DNA from: a bacterium Ga0077546
Lineage (GTDB): Bacteria > Cyanobacteriota > Vampirovibrionia > Obscuribacterales > Obscuribacteraceae
DNA length: 6,298 nucleotides
Direction of reading: 5' to 3'
Assembly (NCBI GenBank): GCA_001464165.1
Contig: LNEX01000455.1
Coordinates: forward strand, 1-6,298
The notes beneath the pieces were generated by a model. The model searched no databases. It worked only from the letters and a program-made list of their open reading frames with translations, and had not been told where the DNA came from. Position numbers and translations under genes: made by a program. Of this stretch, positions 1-3,793 are shown one piece after another (the first letter of the stretch is position 1; every line of letters begins with the position of its first letter).

Positions 1-1203
1 GCGGTTAAAGAAACCAGTGACAACTACCACATCGTTAATGTTATAGCGATATAGACCACCAGATGTACTGAACAATATGTAGTAATTTTGCCCGACCTCT
101 AGCTGATCTGCCAACAATATAGTCGGATTTTCACTGTTCATTTCAGCTTCAGGTACAAATTCAAAGAAGTGTGACTGCAAAGCTAACATCTGCTTGCCCG
201 GCGCCATAAAGACCGTTCCGCGCCCTTCGCTAGCACCATAGGTAATATCACAAACAGGAATACTGCCGAACTGTTCTGGAAAATCAGCCAGATAGAAAGC
301 TGCGGCGGCCTTAGTCCAACAAGTTACAAGTTCAAGAGTAGGCCAAATCTTATGAGCGACAAAATGACCATCATTGAACAAACTCTTTAGGAATGCAGCT
401 CTCTCCGGATCAGCAGACAGAAACTTACGAACAGCATCCGCTGCCTCTGGCGGCAATGCCCCGGGAGGCGAAATCGTGCCTTTTCGTACATCTTCAATTA
501 AGGCTGGGCCGTAATGTTGGAGCCTTCTCAGAAGCAAGCTAATAGTGCTGGGATTAAGTGTGTAGAAACAAGAAATAGGGAGTACAAGAGCGAGGCGCAA
601 CAATGTGTAATAACGAATCTCATAATCACGTATCAAAAAAACCTGATAAGGAATGGGCGAAATATATTTCTTCACCCAATAAGGTTCTTTTTGGAATAGC
701 TGCCCAGATATCGCGCCGTACGGTATACCCGCCGAAGTGTGGCCTTCAACTGCCGGAGAAACCACAGATAAAGCTACGCCACGCTCTACCTGCGGAAATG
801 CTTTGTAGAGGTTGTAGCCAGAAGCTATCGAAGCTAATCGAAACTCTTCCATATAGCCAGGCGTGATTGGAATATATTTGGGCTGGGCCGTGGTTCCACT
901 GGTTGTAGCAAACATCAATGGATTCTCAGCAGTAAGAACTCCCTTTTCACCAGCAGTGGCTTTATCAATATATGGCCGAAAGTCTTCGTAGTCTCTAATT
1001 GGTACTGCGCTTTGATAATCAGATACAGATTTAATGGCCGAAAAGTTATGTTCCCGCCCGAACTGCGTCTCTGCGTTCCTTGTTAATAGTTTAAATAATT
1101 TGGCTTGTTGAGTTTCACGTGGGGCCTCACTTGCGGCATTGAGCGCACGAATCTTTCCTTCTGCAAACAAAACAAAAGCTCGGTACATAGCGCGCCGAAT
1201 CAT
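1..1203 (-). CDS. GH3-family acyl-acid amido synthetase-like protein (3' end outside window)
   Basis: The reverse strand is open for 401 codons from ATG at 1203-1201 to the window edge. GH3 proteins are ANL-superfamily enzymes that adenylate a carboxylic acid and, in plants, join it to an amino acid. Seen here are the nucleotide-binding motif TTSGTTAQPK (residues 100-109, with IPIT following), the second motif YGASEG (322-327), and GLYRYNINDVVVVTGF (383-398), matching the family's YRxGD/VTGF region. The N-terminal part also has family features such as NAETQFGREHNF and VPIRDYEDFRPYI. Family members are usually about 550-600 residues, so roughly the last quarter, including the mobile C-terminal part, is missing. 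The ATG is chosen because GGAGG lies 11 nt upstream and an in-frame TAG (1266-1264) closes the frame above it. The glycine of YRxGD is Asn390 here, while Asp391 is kept. Bacterial substrates are mostly unknown; a fatty or polyketide acid is only an inference from the neighbours. Confidence 0.9.
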   Translation of the reverse strand, partial: MIRRAMYRAFVLFAEGKIRALNAASEAPRETQQAKLFKLLTRNAETQFGREHNFSAIKSVSDYQSAVPIRDYEDFRPYIDKATAGEKGVLTAENPLMFATTSGTTAQPKYIPITPGYMEEFRLASIASGYNLYKAFPQVERGVALSVVSPAVEGHTSAGIPYGAISGQLFQKEPYWVKKYISPIPYQVFLIRDYEIRYYTLLRLALVLPISCFYTLNPSTISLLLRRLQHYGPALIEDVRKGTISPPGALPPEAADAVRKFLSADPERAAFLKSLFNDGHFVAHKIWPTLELVTCWTKAAAAFYLADFPEQFGSIPVCDITYGASEGRGTVFMAPGKQMLALQSHFFEFVPEAEMNSENPTILLADQLEVGQNYYILFSTSGGLYRYNINDVVVVTGFFNR

Positions 1204-1214
1204 AAAGAGCAATG

Positions 1215-1219
1215 CCTCC
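1215..1219 (-). promoter_or_regulatory. Ribosome binding site of the GH3 gene
   Basis: The minus strand reads GGAGG here, 11 nt before the ATG at 1203. It is the only strong Shine-Dalgarno sequence in the window and fixes the GH3 start. The in-frame TTG at 1212-1210 is too close to it (2 nt), and the TTG at 1221-1219 overlaps it. Confidence 0.65.
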
Positions 1220-1226
1220 AAGGCAC

Positions 1227-1282
1227 CTGAGAAAACCAGACTGAGAGAACCAGACCGAGAGAACTAGACTGAGAGTACTAGA
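1227..1282. repeat. 14-bp tandem repeat in the GH3 leader
   Basis: Three adjacent plus-strand units are visible: CCAGACTGAGAGAA (1236-1249), CCAGACCGAGAGAA (1250-1263, one change) and CTAGACTGAGAGTA (1264-1277, two changes from the first). A degenerate part-unit precedes them (1227-1235, CTGAGAAAA-like) and the start of another follows (CTAGA, 1278-1282). On the minus strand the array lies between the candidate -10 box and the ribosome binding site of the GH3 gene, so it would be transcribed as 5' leader. The function is unknown; it may be a binding site array, an RNA element, or simple slippage. Confidence 0.8.
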
Positions 1283-1309
1283 AAGAATCAACAAGAAATT
1301 AGCTTAGGC

Positions 1310-1315
1310 ATTATA
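1310..1315 (-). promoter_or_regulatory. Candidate -10 box for the GH3 gene
   Basis: The minus strand reads a perfect TATAAT, about 107 bases before the GH3 ATG. No good -35 hexamer stands at 16-18 bp; the sequence there is A-rich (AAATCG/AAAATC). If used, it gives a leader of roughly 100 nt carrying the tandem repeat. Confidence 0.35.
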
Positions 1316-1317
1316 CT
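1312..1317 (+). promoter_or_regulatory. Candidate -10 box for the glycosyltransferase gene
   Basis: TATACT (5 of 6 to consensus) on the plus strand overlaps the minus-strand TATAAT by four bases. No recognisable -35 is present. It would give a leader of about 50-55 nt before the TTG start at 1377. The evidence is weak and rests only on the hexamer and its position. Confidence 0.22.
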
Positions 1318-1361
1318 CTGTACCTTGTCGACGATTTTTTGACCAACAAACAAAGACGAAT

Positions 1362-1380
1362 CCAATAAAACATATATTGG
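1362..1380 (+). promoter_or_regulatory. Short inverted repeat over the glycosyltransferase TTG start
   Basis: CCAATA (1362-1367) pairs with TATTGG (1375-1380) around a 7-nt A-rich loop. The right arm contains the TTG at 1377. In RNA this short, AT-rich hairpin could partly hide that start codon, or it could be a chance repeat. Confidence 0.3.
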
Positions 1381-2606
1381 TTGACTCTTTTGCTGGTAAT
1401 GCGAGTATACAAATGCTTGTCACGGCCTTCTTATTGACCATCACCGCACTAACCTGCGCAGTTCAAGCCGTGGCCTTTAACCGGCTTATGCGCTATGTCA
1501 ATGAAGAAATGGACCATCCCCGCGCACCCTATCACCCTTTCGCCTCGGTCATTTTGCCCTGCAAGGGCTTAGACCCAGGCTTCAAAGAAAATATAGAGAA
1601 GCTGCTCAGTCAAGACTACCCAAATTTTGAAGTCATTTTTGCCGTAGCAAGCACTGCAGACCCAGCCTACCAGGCGCTAGTGGAGCTATCGCAAGCAGCC
1701 AAAATCCCCACAAAGATAGTGGTAGCGGGGATTAACCAGAGTCGCGCACAGAAAATTAACAATCAACTTAAGGCCCTGACGGAACTTTCACCCGAGAGCC
1801 AGGTCTTGGTTTTTGTCGATTCAGATGTAATTGCTCGGGGAGACTTCCTGCGTCGTCTTGTAGAACCGCTGCAGGAGAATGGTGTGGGAGTGACAACAGG
1901 CTATCGTTTCTACATCGCCTCCATTTCCAACTGGCCTTCCCAACTTCGATCACTGTGGAACCGTATTTCAGCCTGGGAGCTGGCCCATCCAGCCTACGCC
2001 TTCGCCTGGGGCGGAGCCATGGCGACAAAGCGCTCAGTATTTGAACAAGCCAAAGTGGCTGAGGCCTGGGACCGTGCGGCCGATGACGACCTTTCTCTGA
2101 CCACGGCAGTCAAAGCCATTGGTCAATCGGTTCACTTCGTGCCCCAGTGCCTAGTAGCAAGCGACGGCGATGCCTCAATCGGTGAAATTCTAGAATGGAC
2201 CAATCGCCAACTAATTCTCACAAAGGTCTACTATCCCGGGCTCTGGGTGAGAGCAATAGCCAGAGCAACTGTAATGGCGCTATGGCTCATAGCCATGCTC
2301 AGCGCAGCAATCGGATACAGCATCTGGGCTGATCAATCTATGGCAATGGCCCTGGTTGCCGGCCTGACTATTTTTCCCTTAGAATTATTCTTTCTGATTA
2401 AGGCTAGAAGCTTATGGAAGCGGGTTTTAACTGACAACCATCAGTATATTGAAGAATCTTTTCTCACTTCTTGTGCCGCTATTCCTTTAGCCCATCTGGT
2501 CTTACCCTGGATGACACTCTATTCAGTTTTAACCAATCGAATTCAATGGCGAGGGGTCACCTACGAGCTTGTAAGCCCGACTGAAACTTCAATAATCTCA
2601 TCTTAA
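1377..2606 (+). CDS. Membrane glycosyltransferase, family 2 (ceramide glucosyltransferase/HpnI-like)
   Basis: This 409-residue protein has a GT-A glycosyltransferase core between membrane segments. An N-terminal anchor spans about residues 13-35. The core begins with ASVILPCKGLDPGF (56-69), then has the metal/nucleotide-sugar DxD motif as VDSD (147-150), WGGAMA (211-216), the acidic catalytic motif AADDDLSL (234-241) and EWTNRQLILTKVYYP (273-287). The last replaces the canonical QxxRW segment, as in many bacterial ceramide-glucosyltransferase-like enzymes. Three hydrophobic helices follow (about 295-317, 322-342 and 363-386). The family moves a sugar from a nucleotide donor to a lipid acceptor at the cytoplasmic face of the membrane; donor and acceptor cannot be read here. 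The frame opens at TTG 1377, but ATG 1413 (residue 13), directly before the first membrane helix, is a credible alternative giving 397 residues. Neither has a clear Shine-Dalgarno. The PKS gene lies 197 bp downstream on the same strand, which suggests lipid glycosylation in the same pathway. Confidence 0.88.
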   Translation: MVDSFAGNASIQMLVTAFLLTITALTCAVQAVAFNRLMRYVNEEMDHPRAPYHPFASVILPCKGLDPGFKENIEKLLSQDYPNFEVIFAVASTADPAYQALVELSQAAKIPTKIVVAGINQSRAQKINNQLKALTELSPESQVLVFVDSDVIARGDFLRRLVEPLQENGVGVTTGYRFYIASISNWPSQLRSLWNRISAWELAHPAYAFAWGGAMATKRSVFEQAKVAEAWDRAADDDLSLTTAVKAIGQSVHFVPQCLVASDGDASIGEILEWTNRQLILTKVYYPGLWVRAIARATVMALWLIAMLSAAIGYSIWADQSMAMALVAGLTIFPLELFFLIKARSLWKRVLTDNHQYIEESFLTSCAAIPLAHLVLPWMTLYSVLTNRIQWRGVTYELVSPTETSIISS

Positions 2607-2689
2607 TGTAGCGTCGAAGCGCAGTACCGGCGGAACTGACAGTTATTTAAAACCTTTCAAGTGGAAAATCAGGCAAGAGGTCATATACT

Positions 2690-2701
2690 TTTGATATCAA
2701 A
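2690..2701. repeat. 12-bp perfect palindrome TTTGATATCAAA
   Basis: This is a self-complementary 12-mer directly after the TATACT hexamer, where a repressor operator could sit. About one such palindrome is expected by chance in a window of this size, so the role is speculative. Confidence 0.3.
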
Positions 2702-2739
2702 GACAATATTCCCCAGCGAGAGCGCACGCTTTTCTGGCA

Positions 2740-2749
2740 TCACGCGTGA
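2740..2749. repeat. 10-bp perfect palindrome TCACGCGTGA
   Basis: A self-complementary 10-mer lies 55 bp before the PKS start codon. Several palindromes of this length are expected by chance in the window. It is recorded only because of its position in the PKS leader. Confidence 0.22.
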
Positions 2750-2803
2750 ACTCTTATCAAGTATGCGAGACAAAAGTTCTGGCTCTATGAGAACAAACTA
2801 ACT

Positions 2804-3793
2804 GTGCCGGCACTTTCAATCATCGCTATCTCCCCCGCCGCCCCTAACGAGGCCTTCCGCGAGCCTGCACTCGCCATAGCCGCAGCACGAGCTGGTGCTG
2901 TAGGCATCTTAGACCTTGAGTATGTCTCAACTGAGGCCTGGGCCCCAGCTTACGAGAAACTGGCGAAACACGCCAAGAGTGGTCCAATTGGCATCCGCTG
3001 CCGCTCTGGACAAATGGGCGATTTGAGTCGCTTGACCAAAATCAGTCAACAAGAATCCCCGCGACCAGTTCTCATACTTACAGCCTCGGCCGGACGCTTT
3101 GAGCCAACCAGGTTGCGAAGTGATGTCACCACGGCCAAACAGGCGGGCTTCATGGCCGTGGTTGAAGCAATCGACCTAGCAGAAGCCTTACTCGCTCAAG
3201 ATTGCGGCGCTGAAGCAGTAATTGCCAAGGGACACGAGAGCGCCGGTCGCATTGGCGACGGCACAACATTTGTCCTAGTTCAGCAGTTTGTCGCCAAGCT
3301 TTCGCTGCCAGTTTGGGCCCAGGGTGGAATTGGATTACACTCAGCCGCAGCGGTCGTCACTGCTGGAGCCAGCGGCATTGTACTCGATGCTCAACTCTAC
3401 CTTTGTCGCGATTCGTTGATTTCGCCACGAGCTCGTCAGCGCCTAGAGAAATTTGATGGTAGCGAAACCACAGTTTTAAGCGGCCCAGATGGCCTTTTCA
3501 GACTATTTGCTGAAAATGGTTCAGCCCGCCTGGCCCAGTTACAGGCTGCCTTACTCAGTCAGAATAGTTACGCACTTGTGCATGCCCTGCAAGCCAACGT
3601 CAAGGCATCGTCTCTAGTCGACCAAGAAGATCAGCTCTGGGTGGTTGGACAAGATGCCTGCTTCGCTGGGCATTTTGCTCGAGTGGGTGGCACGGTTGCT
3701 GGCGTAGTTGACGCCATTAGACAGCAAATTAATCAACAAGTTGTCATTGCCAGCAAATCACTCGTACTGGCTGAGAATTCAGAATTAGCAAAA
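2804..3793 (+). other. PKS domain 1: divergent NMO-like flavin barrel
   Basis: Residues 1 to about 330. The start (AISPAAPNEAFREPALAIAA, then AGAVGILDLE) replaces the usual PIIQGxM opening, but the second half keeps NMO features. AKGHESAGRIGDGTTF (about 141-156) carries His144 where the family has its GGH-type catalytic histidine. AQGGIGLHSAAAVVTAGASG (from 172) resembles the phosphate-binding GGI turn, followed by IVLDAQLYL. A C-terminal part with VVGQDACFAGHFARVGGT follows. FMN binding is plausible but activity is uncertain. The boundaries are approximate. Confidence 0.7.

Larger units (their letters stand above)
2607..2803. other. Intergenic gap before the PKS gene
   Basis: No gene is supported here. 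I found no convincing hairpin followed by a T-run after the glycosyltransferase stop, so read-through into the PKS gene is possible. A lone -10-like TATACT (2684-2689) has no good -35 partner. Two perfect palindromes (2690-2701 and 2740-2749) and a four-codon ATG frame (2787-2801, ending just before the PKS GTG) are the only structure I see. Confidence 0.55.

Noticed and set aside
514..866. Two plus-strand open frames (514-699 and 603-866)
   Set aside because: They lie wholly antisense to the GH3 coding frame, have no recognisable domain or ribosome binding site, and the GH3 frame is clearly coding through this stretch.
1768..2028. Minus-strand open frame of 86 codons
   Set aside because: It is antisense to the glycosyltransferase core, including the DxD region. 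Its Arg- and Pro-rich composition is typical of a shadow frame.
2634..2644. Inverted repeat AACTG-A-CAGTT after the glycosyltransferase stop, considered as a terminator
   Set aside because: The loop would be a single base and no T-run follows, so it cannot form a proper intrinsic terminator.
2711..2737. Possible hairpin CCAGCG...CGCTTTTCTGG before the PKS gene
   Set aside because: Pairing is short and interrupted, with a large loop and only four T residues beside the inner stem. It is not convincing as a terminator or riboswitch.
2750..2803. In-frame upstream extension of the PKS (18 codons after TGA 2747-2749)
   Set aside because: The stretch is open but has no ATG, GTG or TTG before 2804 and adds no recognisable domain sequence, so GTG 2804 was kept as the start.
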